Shown here: positions 1 to 7,017 of the stretch, piece by piece
How positions within the stretch are numbered: position 1 is the first letter of the stretch
Layout: every line of letters begins with the position of its first letter
Assembly (NCBI GenBank): GCA_002427535.1
Contig: DIRK01000061.1
Span: forward strand, 1 to 7,099
DNA: 7,099 nt
Direction of reading: 5' to 3'
DNA from: Mageeibacillus sp. UBA5438
GTDB lineage: Bacteria > Bacillota > Clostridia > Saccharofermentanales > DTU023
Notes under the pieces: generated by a model
The model's input: the letters and a program-made list of their open reading frames with translations, nothing else
Database searches by the model: none
Told to the model about the DNA's origin: nothing
Translations under genes and position numbers: made by a program

Positions 1-3
1 TTT

Positions 4-1989
4 ATGAAGAACAGACGCTTAGACGATCGGACCGTCCAGGCCATACGCGTGCTATCCATCGAAGGCGTTGAGAAGGCGCGCTCCGGTCATCCGGGACTCC
101 CGTTGGGAGCCGCGCCGATGGCCTATGAGCTGTGGGCGCACCATATGAAGCATAATCCGAAAAACCCCGATTGGCTGAACCGCGATCGTTTCGTGTTGTC
201 GGCGGGGCACGGCTCCATGCTTTTGTATTCCCTTTTGTATTTATTTGGTTACGGCACGACGAAAGAGGACCTTATGGCTTTTCGCCAGTGGGACAGCAAG
301 ACGCCGGGACACCCCGAATACGGCTTGACCGTCGGGGTCGAGACGACGACGGGGCCCTTAGGCCAGGGTTTTGCCACCGCCTGCGGCATGGCGATGGCCG
401 AGGCGCATCTGGCCGCGATACTCAATACTCCGGAGCGTAAGATCATTGACCACAGAACCTATGTGCTTTGCGGGGACGGGGATCTAATGGAGGGAATCTC
501 AAGTGAGGCCGCCTCATTAGCCGGCACCCTGAAGCTTGGCAAATTGATTGTCCTTTACGATGACAACGCGATCAGCATTGAAGGCTCGACGGACTTAGCC
601 TTTACGGAGGATGTCGGCCATCGCTTTGAAGCCTACGGTTGGCATGTACTGCAGGTATCGGACGGCAACGACCGCGACGCCATTTCAAGGGCCTTAGATG
701 AGGCCAAGACCCGCGATGACCGCCCCTCCCTGATCCGGATTAAAACAAAGATCGGTTACGCGTCGCCTGTGGAGGGCTCCGCGGCCGCCCACGGCGCCCC
801 GCTCGGGGGAGATAATGTCACCACGACCAAAAAAGCGCTTGGTTGGCCTGAAGACTTGGAAGCCTTTGAAGTGCCGGAGGATATTTTGGCTTACACCGAG
901 TCCCTTGTCACGGAGCTTGAAAAGGATGAGGCGCACTGGTGGGAGGAGTTCTCTTTATGGGAGAAGGAGAATCCCGAGTTGGCCAGAGCTTTCAAAAAAG
1001 CGTGTTCAAAGACTGATTTAGACGATTTGACGCTTGACGAATTACTCGCGCTTTCATCGAAAGATGAGGCGACCCGCGTGACCTCGGGGCGCGTACTCAA
1101 CTACATCGCTCATAAGACCGACTTCATGTTTGGCGGGAGCGCGGACCTTGCGCCCTCGAACAATACGAAAATTGACGGCGCGCTGTCGTTTTCGCAAACG
1201 ACGCCCGAAGGTCCCATGATCCATTTCGGTGTCCGTGAGTTTGCCATGGCGGCTATCGGGAACGGGATTGCGCTACACGGGGCGCTTCGCCCCTATGTGG
1301 CGACCTTCTTAGTCTTTTCGGACTACCTGAAAGGGTCCATCCGCCTGTCGGCCCTGATGAATGTGCCGCTCATTTACATTTTGACCCATGACAGCATTGC
1401 GGTCGGGGAGGACGGTCCGACGCATCAGCCGATTGAGCAGTTGACCATGCTCCGCGCCATCCCGAACCTGACGGTGTTTCGCCCGGCGGGTAAAGACGAG
1501 ACCACGGCCGCCTGGTACCAGGCACTTCAAAATGAAGGTCCAACGGTGTTGGCCCTGTCGCGGCAGTCTATCGCCTCCGATGAAACAAAACCTGAAGAAG
1601 TCGCGCGCGGCGCTTATATCGTCCGCGATGTGAAAGCACCGGATGTCCTCATCATGGCCTCAGGTTCGGAGTTACCGCCTGCGCTGAAAGCGGCCTCTTT
1701 ATTAGAAGAAGAAGGTATTCGGGCGCGTGTTGTTTCCATGGTATCGATGGAGCTTTTTGAACAACAAAGCGCTGAATATAAGGAACAGCTGTTGCCCCAA
1801 GCCTTGCGCAAACGCGTCGCGGTGGAAGCCGCGTCTCCCATCCCCTGGTACCGCTACACGGGACTTGACGGACTTGTGATCGGGATGGATCAATTTGGCG
1901 CCTCCGCGCCCGGGCAGCGTGTATTAGATGAATTTGGCTTCACCCCTGAGAACATCAAGGAAAAGATCAAGCAGCTTTTAAAGGCTTAA
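4..1989 (+). CDS. tkt: Transketolase
   Basis: Thiamine-diphosphate enzyme of the non-oxidative pentose phosphate pathway; it moves two-carbon ketol units between sugar phosphates in the cytoplasm. The 661 residues match the usual full length (about 660). Visible landmarks are SGHPG with His29, the AGHGS segment with His69, His103, GPLGQG (117-122), and the ThDP/metal motif starting at GDGD (157-160) and ending at Asn188. The pyrimidine-domain catalytic glutamate is Glu412 in the VREFAM segment. The substrate-binding histidines are His462 (THDS) and His474 (PTHQP). All sit within one residue of their positions in the E. coli enzyme, as I recall them. The C-terminal domain (about 540-661) is complete. 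The ATG at 4 fits the family N-terminus; only three bases precede it, so its ribosome binding site and promoter cannot be seen. A hairpin follows 11 bases after the stop. Confidence 0.97.
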   Translation: MKNRRLDDRTVQAIRVLSIEGVEKARSGHPGLPLGAAPMAYELWAHHMKHNPKNPDWLNRDRFVLSAGHGSMLLYSLLYLFGYGTTKEDLMAFRQWDSKTPGHPEYGLTVGVETTTGPLGQGFATACGMAMAEAHLAAILNTPERKIIDHRTYVLCGDGDLMEGISSEAASLAGTLKLGKLIVLYDDNAISIEGSTDLAFTEDVGHRFEAYGWHVLQVSDGNDRDAISRALDEAKTRDDRPSLIRIKTKIGYASPVEGSAAAHGAPLGGDNVTTTKKALGWPEDLEAFEVPEDILAYTESLVTELEKDEAHWWEEFSLWEKENPELARAFKKACSKTDLDDLTLDELLALSSKDEATRVTSGRVLNYIAHKTDFMFGGSADLAPSNNTKIDGALSFSQTTPEGPMIHFGVREFAMAAIGNGIALHGALRPYVATFLVFSDYLKGSIRLSALMNVPLIYILTHDSIAVGEDGPTHQPIEQLTMLRAIPNLTVFRPAGKDETTAAWYQALQNEGPTVLALSRQSIASDETKPEEVARGAYIVRDVKAPDVLIMASGSELPPALKAASLLEEEGIRARVVSMVSMELFEQQSAEYKEQLLPQALRKRVAVEAASPIPWYRYTGLDGLVIGMDQFGASAPGQRVLDEFGFTPENIKEKIKQLLKA

Positions 1990-2000
1990 AGAAAGATGAA

Positions 2001-2025
2001 AAAGGCCCGCTTTTTGCGGGCCTTT
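2001..2025. terminator. Hairpin terminator between tkt and tRNA-Thr
   Basis: A perfect 10-bp stem (AAAGGCCCGC / GCGGGCCTTT) encloses a five-base loop. Read on the - strand, the stem is followed by a run of five T (TTTTTC), a good intrinsic terminator for the tRNA-Thr gene. Read on the + strand, only TTT then GG follows, so termination after tkt is probably weaker. The last base of the stem is also the final A of the tRNA CCA end (2025), so the hairpin starts right at the mature tRNA 3' end. Confidence 0.85.
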
Positions 2026-2099
2026 GGAGCCGAAGGTGAGAATCGAACTCACGACCTATTCATTACGAGTGAATTGCTCTACCGCTGAGCCACTTCGGC
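2025..2099 (-). tRNA. tRNA-Thr (anticodon CGU)
   Basis: The reverse complement folds as a complete cloverleaf of 72 nt plus an encoded CCA (2025-2027). The acceptor arms are GCCGAAG (2093-2099) and CTTCGGC (2029-2035), the D-stem is GCTC/GAGC, and the anticodon stem is ATTCA/TGAAT around loop CTCGTAA. The T-stem is GTGAG/CTCAC around TTCGATT. The anticodon CGT lies at 2065-2067 on the complement and reads the threonine codon ACG. The gene is single, lies between two + strand protein genes in opposite orientation, and has its own promoter and terminator. Confidence 0.97.
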
Positions 2100-2110
2100 A
2101 ATCGAACACT

Positions 2111-2139
2111 ATCTTACAAGGCAAAAATTATTGTGTCAA
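2111..2139 (-). promoter_or_regulatory. Promoter of tRNA-Thr
   Basis: On the - strand there is a perfect -35 box TTGACA (complement of 2134-2139), a 17-bp spacer and a -10 box TAAGAT (complement of 2111-2116). Expected initiation near 2104 leaves a 5' leader of only about five bases before the mature tRNA. The -35 box lies just upstream of the + strand HD-domain gene. Confidence 0.85.
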
Positions 2140-2153
2140 GCGAGGATGAAACA

Positions 2154-2723
2154 ATGGAGAAACACAAGTTGACGCGTGAACACGCGCTTCTTTTATTAGA
2201 AGAATTTAACCAAGAAGAAAGTCACATGACGCATGCTTTGACCGTCGGTTATGTCATGCGCCATTTTGCCGATCTTTATTCGGGCGACCCGGACCTTTGG
2301 GAAATCACGGGGCTCATCCACGATCTTGACTATGAGAAGTTCCCCGAGGAACACTGCGTGAAGACGGGGGAGATTTTGGAAGAACGCGGCTGGCCCGAGG
2401 ACATTATCCGGGCGGCCGTCTCACACGGCTACCCGACCTGCACGGACATCGAGCCCTTAACGGATATGGAAAAGGTGCTCTACACCATCGATGAGCTGAC
2501 CGGGCTCGTCTACGCGGCTGCCCTGATGCGCCCCACGCGCATGGAGGGCATGAGCTTGAAGTCCTTAAAAAAGAAGTGGAAGGACAAGAGCTTTGCGGCG
2601 GGGGTGAACCGTGAGATCATCACCACAGGTGCCGAAAAACTCGGCATGCCCTTGGACGAGGTCATGCTCCAGACCATTGAAGCGATGGGGAAGGTCGCGG
2701 AGGCAATCGGGCTTAACGCGTGA
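2154..2723 (+). CDS. HD-domain phosphohydrolase family protein
   Basis: A 189-residue soluble protein with the HD metal-dependent phosphohydrolase signature: His27 (THALTV), His56-Asp57 (LIHDLDYEKF), His91 (SHGYP) and Asp113 (IDELTG). These can bind one or two metal ions and hydrolyse a phosphoester, often of a nucleotide. The 'IHDLDYEKFP...HGY...DELTG' pattern belongs to a stand-alone HD group common in anaerobic Bacillota whose substrate is, to my knowledge, undefined. I chose the ATG at 2154 because GAGG (2142-2145) lies 8 bases upstream; an in-frame GTG at 2133 would add seven residues but has no ribosome binding site and falls in the tRNA-Thr promoter. I could not recognise a + strand promoter. 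The gene may be read partly from tkt or from a weak promoter near the tRNA. It ends before a bidirectional terminator. Confidence 0.88.
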   Translation: MEKHKLTREHALLLLEEFNQEESHMTHALTVGYVMRHFADLYSGDPDLWEITGLIHDLDYEKFPEEHCVKTGEILEERGWPEDIIRAAVSHGYPTCTDIEPLTDMEKVLYTIDELTGLVYAAALMRPTRMEGMSLKSLKKKWKDKSFAAGVNREIITTGAEKLGMPLDEVMLQTIEAMGKVAEAIGLNA

Positions 2724-2754
2724 TGTAACGGTAGAGTAACAGTGAAAAATAGGA

Positions 2755-2784
2755 AAAAGCGGCTCTTTTGGAAGAACCGCTTTT
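2755..2784. terminator. Bidirectional terminator between the HD gene and ferritin
   Basis: The outer stem AAAAGCGG (2755-2762) pairs with CCGCTTTT (2777-2784). After one C/A mismatch it continues with TCTT/AAGA around the loop TTGG. Both sides have T-rich tails: CTTTTCTTATT on the + strand and CTTTTTCC on the - strand. It therefore serves both the HD gene and the convergent ferritin gene. Confidence 0.88.
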
Positions 2785-2852
2785 CTTATTCATTCAGTTA
2801 TTGACTTAAATATCTATCCGAATTTCAAGTTTGTCCTGTGACCTATTTGTCA

Positions 2853-3377
2853 TTAATCCTCCAGATAGGGAATCTCGTCGGCTTCAAACGTGCGGGCGGC
2901 ATACTGACGGTCCAGGGAAAGGGTCGCGCCCGGATGGTCGCCGGCTTTCTTCCAGAACATCACATTGTCATTGCCGTTCACTTCTTCTTCCACCTGCTCG
3001 AGGATATACCAGTCGAGGAACAGGCGGGCGGCGCGGTCGCCGTCTTCTTCGGCGGCAATGGCCATCTTGTCGATCGAGTCGGTGACAAACTTTTCGTGGG
3101 CTAACGCTTCTTCAAAGGTTTCTAAAACACTGTTCCATTCCTTTTTAGGCATCTCGATGGGCATCAGGTCCACCTGTTCGCCACGCATCATGAGGTAGCG
3201 GACAAAGCCTTCCGCGTGGACAATCTCTTCTTTGTACTGGACGTACATCCAGTTCGCCGCGCCGGGCCAATCGTTTTCATTCAGCCAGTTACTCATCGCC
3301 AGGTAAAGGTAAGCGGAGTAATACTCTTTATTGATCTGTTCATTAAATAGTTTTTTAACTTTTGGGGTCATTTTCAT
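2853..3377 (-). CDS. ftnA: Bacterial non-haem ferritin (iron storage)
   Basis: A 174-residue ferritin that should assemble into a 24-subunit cytoplasmic shell, oxidise Fe(II) and store Fe(III). All ferroxidase-centre residues can be read: Glu18, Glu51, His54, Glu95 and Gln128. The third-site residues of FtnA-type ferritins are also present: Glu50, Glu127, Glu130 and Glu131. Each is one residue later than its E. coli FtnA counterpart as I recall it. There is no haem-ligand methionine context typical of bacterioferritin, so FtnA-type is preferred. The first ATG (complement of 3375-3377) has an AGAGAG-type site about 9 bases upstream; a second ATG two codons in is less well placed. The gene is monocistronic, convergent with the HD gene (shared terminator) and divergent from the coiled-coil gene. 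Confidence 0.95.
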   Translation of the reverse strand: MKMTPKVKKLFNEQINKEYYSAYLYLAMSNWLNENDWPGAANWMYVQYKEEIVHAEGFVRYLMMRGEQVDLMPIEMPKKEWNSVLETFEEALAHEKFVTDSIDKMAIAAEEDGDRAARLFLDWYILEQVEEEVNGNDNVMFWKKAGDHPGATLSLDRQYAARTFEADEIPYLED

Positions 3378-3438
3378 GTGGGTTCACTCTCTTTCATTGG
3401 GAGCGAGGCATCTTTGCGCCTTCGCTTTTATCCATAAT

Positions 3439-3448
3439 CTGACGTCAG
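3439..3448. promoter_or_regulatory. 10-bp palindrome in the divergent intergenic region (possible operator)
   Basis: CTGACGTCAG is a perfect palindrome, flanked by AT-rich arms (ATAAT and TATAA) that extend the symmetry only partly. On the - strand it overlaps TATACT (complement of 3447-3452), a plausible -10 box for ferritin, but no good -35 box stands 16-18 bp upstream. It does not look like the classical Fur or PerR consensus. An operator role is inference from position and symmetry. Confidence 0.35.
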
Positions 3449-3526
3449 TATAAATCGAACATCACGGCTTTATTGTTTCGCGTGTTACTCGAAATGGACT
3501 TCTTATTCATGGTAGAGTAAGGGGGC

Positions 3527-3533
3527 AGGAGGT
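3527..3533 (+). promoter_or_regulatory. Strong Shine-Dalgarno sequence far upstream of the annotated start
   Basis: AGGAGGT is a near-ideal ribosome binding site but ends 35 bases before the ATG at 3569. The only in-frame alternative it could serve is CTG at 3545, 11 bases downstream, which would add eight residues. CAGGA (3526-3530) can pair with TCCTG (3543-3547), partly masking the site. The ATG at 3569 itself has GGGGG (3559-3563) five bases upstream and starts exactly where YhaN-type proteins usually begin. Confidence 0.4.
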
Positions 3534-3568
3534 CGTTCGAATTCCTGACTTTACATGCGGGGGCAATC

Positions 3569-5815
3569 ATGCAGCTTACAGAGATCCGCTGGCAGACCGA
3601 AACGTCCGAGGCTGAACGTTCTTCCGGCCGTGTGCCCATAGGACGGGGGATCACGCTGATTGACCCGGGAGCGCTTTCTGACAGCGCTTTAGTGCTGCAA
3701 AACCTCCATCTCGATCTCGTATTAAAAGCAGGTGAAAAAAGCCCTTTATACACGCCTTCTTCTATTTTATTCTGGCAATTCATCTTGCATGAAAATCAAC
3801 GCACTTACCGTTTTTCAACAGACCGGGAAGCCCCTTTCAAAGAAAACTTATTTCGAAGAATCATCATCGGGGATGAGGGGATTGCGCTGGGCGACAAATT
3901 GGACCCGGACGCTTCCTTTGATTTAAAAGACGCGCTGACCCGTCTGGAAAGTTCGCGCGACCAACTTTGTGAGATGAGAGGTAAGCGCGGACGCCTGGTG
4001 ACGCTCCTAGAAGACTATGAGGCACTCCTGGAGGATATTAAAGCGCACGGCGGCTCCCAAGAATCAACGCATGTACTGCAAATGAAAGCGGAGGAAAGTA
4101 AACGCCAGCTTGCCGCCTTGGAAAGGGAAGATAAAAGGCTTTTGGCCGAACAGCAGACCTTGAAATATCTGGCGATCAAGTCGGAATATGAAGACTACCT
4201 TCGCTTGAAAGAAGAACTGCAAAAAACAGAAGAACAAGAGGGCCAATACGGCTCGCGCATCACTCCCCTGGGGCATGACATCACGGTGCACGATTTGGCG
4301 GAGCTGGCCGGCATGCGAAACGAGCTGCGTGACATCCAGCGTCAGATGGAAGAAGCGGGGACGACATTGGAAGCGGCCCGAAGGGAACGGATGAAGGCCG
4401 AACAACAGCGCATCCTGTTAAGGCGCGGCGTGAGTGACATGGAGCAGGAGAGGCCTCGTTTATATGAGCGCCTGATGCACGAAAAAATGGCTACGCATCC
4501 GGTTGAAACCGTCCGACAAGAAGCGCTCCCGTTCCCGACCCTAAATCACTTCTTTATTTTGCTGGCCGTCCTCGTTTTTGCCTTGGGGCTCTACGCGACA
4601 CTCTACACGGTAGTAGGCGGCATCGCGATGGCCGCGCTGTCACTTGTGTTAGGCGGCTACTTTGCGGTGCGAAGTTACCTATCCCGCGTCCGAAGCCAAA
4701 AAAGATCTGACCCTCGGCATAGTGATGAAAGTAAGCTGGAGACAGCTCTGCGCCAGCTCGACAGCCGGATGGCCGGCGCAAAGCTGGAATTAGAAGAGTT
4801 GGAACAAGGTTTGTTATCCCTTGAAAGGGAAGAGACCAAATGGGCCGTGGAAGAAGAGACCCTGGGCCGCAACTACAGGCGCACGGAGTCAGAATTGCTC
4901 CGCGTGCTCAGACGTTACGCGGGGCCCAGCGACATTGAAGAAACAGATGCCATTATTACAGCGCTGTCCAGGCAGCGCGACAAAAGCGCCCAATATAATG
5001 AGACGGTCGCGGATTTGTTGCGCCGGATCGCGGACATCAAGCACGGCCGTTCCAACGAAGAATTAGAGCGTGAATACGATCGTGCCTGCAAGACGCTGTT
5101 TGAGGAGATGAAGCTCAGCCCTGAGCTTGTCTACGATCCCAAACGGGCCCAAGAAGTGTTCGACGAACGCCTGACGCTCGCTGAACAGATCGACAGCTTA
5201 GAAAAATCCATCCGCGAACAAGAAGAAAAAATGAGTGAGACCCGAAGCTCACAGGTGACGATGGGGAGTTTGGAACAAAGGGAAAAAGCACTCGCGCAAT
5301 CGTTAGAAGAAGCTTTCTTGGAGCTTTACCGTCTGGATGCGGCCTGGGCCTGGGCAAGTGAAATCAGAAGTTCCGGTGAGTTAACGGATGCCGACGCTTG
5401 GATGCGGCAGACAGGTGACTATGTGAACCGTCTTCTGGGGCGCAGGGTGTCGGGGGCTGTTATCCTGCCCGTTGAAGAGGCAAGGCCTAAAATTCGCGCG
5501 CCGCGCTTTGCGGGCCAAGACAAATCGGAAGAAAAGCGCGCGGTCGATGTTCCTGCGATCTTGGGGGCATCGCCGGACCTTCGTTACCTGGCCGCAAGGC
5601 TTGCCTTAGTTAAAAGCCAACGGGCGTTCTTGTCCCTTCCATTGATTTTAATCGGCCCGATTATCCGATCGGGGCGCGTGGCCCGTGACGACTTGTTCAA
5701 TACACTGGTAGAATGGACATTGGAAACAGGGAATCAGATTCTCTGGTTCACCGAAGATCCCGCTTTGGTATCCATCGCGAAAGCGAGGAATATAGATCGA
5801 TACAGCCTTGTATAG
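3569..5815 (+). CDS. YhaN/SbcC-like coiled-coil membrane protein with degenerate ATPase motifs
   Basis: A 748-residue protein with the layout of YhaN/Rad50/SbcC-type ATPases. The N-terminal half-domain spans about 1-115 and the first coiled coil about 120-320. A membrane hairpin follows, with helices near 327-346 and 349-370 and then the basic stretch RVRSQKR. A second coiled coil covers about 385-600 and the C-terminal half-domain about 655-748. The P-loop position (32-42) reads DPGALSDSALV where the family has GPNEAGKSTLL, so the lysine is Asp38. The signature helix keeps YLAARLAL (673-680) but not LSxG or the following Gln. The Walker B strand keeps LPLIL (690-694) but continues Ile-Gly-Pro instead of Asp-Asp-Pro. 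The H-loop FTCH reads FTED (727-730). ATP hydrolysis is therefore unlikely; a structural or scaffolding role is inference. There is no CxxC zinc hook. The frame is intact, kbl starts 14 bases downstream, and no nuclease partner is adjacent. The start could instead be CTG at 3545. Confidence 0.72.
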   Translation: MQLTEIRWQTETSEAERSSGRVPIGRGITLIDPGALSDSALVLQNLHLDLVLKAGEKSPLYTPSSILFWQFILHENQRTYRFSTDREAPFKENLFRRIIIGDEGIALGDKLDPDASFDLKDALTRLESSRDQLCEMRGKRGRLVTLLEDYEALLEDIKAHGGSQESTHVLQMKAEESKRQLAALEREDKRLLAEQQTLKYLAIKSEYEDYLRLKEELQKTEEQEGQYGSRITPLGHDITVHDLAELAGMRNELRDIQRQMEEAGTTLEAARRERMKAEQQRILLRRGVSDMEQERPRLYERLMHEKMATHPVETVRQEALPFPTLNHFFILLAVLVFALGLYATLYTVVGGIAMAALSLVLGGYFAVRSYLSRVRSQKRSDPRHSDESKLETALRQLDSRMAGAKLELEELEQGLLSLEREETKWAVEEETLGRNYRRTESELLRVLRRYAGPSDIEETDAIITALSRQRDKSAQYNETVADLLRRIADIKHGRSNEELEREYDRACKTLFEEMKLSPELVYDPKRAQEVFDERLTLAEQIDSLEKSIREQEEKMSETRSSQVTMGSLEQREKALAQSLEEAFLELYRLDAAWAWASEIRSSGELTDADAWMRQTGDYVNRLLGRRVSGAVILPVEEARPKIRAPRFAGQDKSEEKRAVDVPAILGASPDLRYLAARLALVKSQRAFLSLPLILIGPIIRSGRVARDDLFNTLVEWTLETGNQILWFTEDPALVSIAKARNIDRYSLV

Positions 5816-5825
5816 GAGAGGGAGG
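5816..5825 (+). promoter_or_regulatory. Ribosome binding site of kbl
   Basis: GAGAGGGAGG begins directly after the stop codon of the upstream gene (5813-5815) and ends four bases before the ATG at 5830. It fixes the kbl start at 5830 rather than the upstream in-frame ATG at 5713. The tight spacing suggests translational coupling. Confidence 0.85.
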
Positions 5826-5829
5826 ACAA

Positions 5830-7017
5830 ATGAAAAAAGGAATTTCAATTATCGCAAAAGAACTGGATGCACTGAAAGCCGCCGGTGTCTACAGCGAAGA
5901 ACGCGTCCTGACCGTGCCCCAGGGGAGCCTGATTGACACAGTGGACAAGAAGGGCGTCATCAACATGTGCGCCAACAACTATTTGGGTCTTTCGAACAAC
6001 GAGGAGTTGCGACAGACCGCAAAAGACAGCTACGACCGCTGGGGATACGGCCTGTCATCCGTCCGCTTCATCTGCGGAACACAACAGCTCCATAAGGATC
6101 TCGAGCGTGAACTGGCCTCATTTTTCGGCTTTGAGGATGCGATCCTGTATTCGTCCTGCTTTGACGCGAACGGCGGATTGTTTGAGACGATCCTGACGGA
6201 TGAGGACGCCGTGATCAGCGATAAATTGAATCACGCGAGCATCATTGACGGCGTTCGCCTGAGCAAGGCCAAGCGCTATCTGTACAACAACAATGATATG
6301 GATGAATTGGAAGCGCGGCTAAAAGAGGCCGATGAGGCAGGGGTTCGCACAAAACTCATCGCGACCGATGGCGTGTTCTCCATGGACGGCATCATCGCGG
6401 ACCTGAAATCGATCTGTGACCTGGCCGATAAGTACGACGCGCTTGTCATGGTGGATGACTCGCACGCCTCGGGCTTTGTCGGCAAGACAGGCCGCGGAAC
6501 GCCTGAGCACTGCGGTGTCATGGGACGCATCGACATTATGACCAGCACGCTCGGTAAGGCGATGGGCGGGGCCTCCGGAGGCTTCACCCTGGCGAAAAAA
6601 CCGGTCGTTGACTGGCTGCGCCAAAAGAGCCGCCCTTACCTGTTTTCCAACACGCTGGCTCCCGCGATTGCCGCGACCTCTTTGAAGGTGCTTGAGATGC
6701 TGCAGCGCGACACGAGCTTTATCGACAAAATTAATGACAATACGAAGTATTTTAGAAAAGGCTTGGAAGAAAAGGGCCTTGACATTATCTCGGGCACACA
6801 CCCGATCGTTCCTGTCATGATCTATGACGAGGTGAAGTCCCTTGAAGTGGCTGAATACCTCTTGGAGTTAGGACTCTATGTCATCGCCTTCAAGTTCCCG
6901 GTTGTCCCGCGCGATCTGGCGCGTATCCGTACGCAGGTATCGGCGGCCCATTCGAAGGAAGAACTTGATTTTGCGATCGACTGTTTTGCGAAAGCGAAGG
7001 AGAAGTTTTCGCTTTGA
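5830..7017 (+). CDS. kbl: 2-amino-3-ketobutyrate CoA ligase (glycine C-acetyltransferase)
   Basis: A 395-residue PLP enzyme of the alpha-oxoamine synthase family. It splits 2-amino-3-ketobutyrate with CoA into glycine and acetyl-CoA, the second step of threonine breakdown through threonine dehydrogenase. The PLP-lysine is Lys243 in STLGKAMGGASGG. Asp209 and His212 (VDDSHASG) contact the cofactor, and His135 (NHASI) stacks on it. The segments FSMDGIIADLK, RPYLFSNTLAPAI and ARIRTQVSAAH are close to E. coli Kbl (398 residues) as I recall it, which favours Kbl over the related BioF, HemA or Spt enzymes. An upstream in-frame ATG at 5713 would add 39 residues that overlap the previous gene and match nothing in the family. 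No threonine dehydrogenase gene follows, unlike the E. coli kbl-tdh pair; the next gene is tRNA-Lys. Its promoter is probably upstream of 3569. Confidence 0.95.
   Translation: MKKGISIIAKELDALKAAGVYSEERVLTVPQGSLIDTVDKKGVINMCANNYLGLSNNEELRQTAKDSYDRWGYGLSSVRFICGTQQLHKDLERELASFFGFEDAILYSSCFDANGGLFETILTDEDAVISDKLNHASIIDGVRLSKAKRYLYNNNDMDELEARLKEADEAGVRTKLIATDGVFSMDGIIADLKSICDLADKYDALVMVDDSHASGFVGKTGRGTPEHCGVMGRIDIMTSTLGKAMGGASGGFTLAKKPVVDWLRQKSRPYLFSNTLAPAIAATSLKVLEMLQRDTSFIDKINDNTKYFRKGLEEKGLDIISGTHPIVPVMIYDEVKSLEVAEYLLELGLYVIAFKFPVVPRDLARIRTQVSAAHSKEELDFAIDCFAKAKEKFSL

Noticed and set aside
2133..2153. GTG start for the HD-domain gene
   Set aside because: No ribosome binding site precedes it and it lies in the tRNA-Thr promoter; ATG 2154 has GAGG eight bases upstream.
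2801..2835. TTGACT as a -35 box in the gap between the HD gene and ferritin
   Set aside because: No matching -10 hexamer at 16-18 bp and the only genes nearby converge on this gap.
3470..3520. A + strand promoter for the coiled-coil gene (for example TAGAGT near 3513 as -10)
   Set aside because: No acceptable -35 box at the right distance; a promoter must exist here but I cannot place it.
3555..3641. Small ORF (28 codons) starting at ATG 3555 as a leader peptide
   Set aside because: The strong Shine-Dalgarno is 21 bases away, too far, and the peptide is just an out-of-frame reading of the following gene.
3569..5815. Calling the coiled-coil gene a pseudogene
   Set aside because: The frame is open over 748 codons with complete domain layout; only the ATPase residues are changed, which fits a non-catalytic protein better than decay.
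5713..5829. Upstream in-frame ATG extending kbl by 39 residues
   Set aside because: The extension overlaps the 3' end of the coiled-coil gene, has no ribosome binding site and does not resemble Kbl N-termini; the ATG at 5830 has a strong site.
6319..6801. Long - strand open frame inside kbl (160 codons)
   Set aside because: It is the antisense shadow of a highly conserved gene, with no ribosome binding site and no family resemblance.
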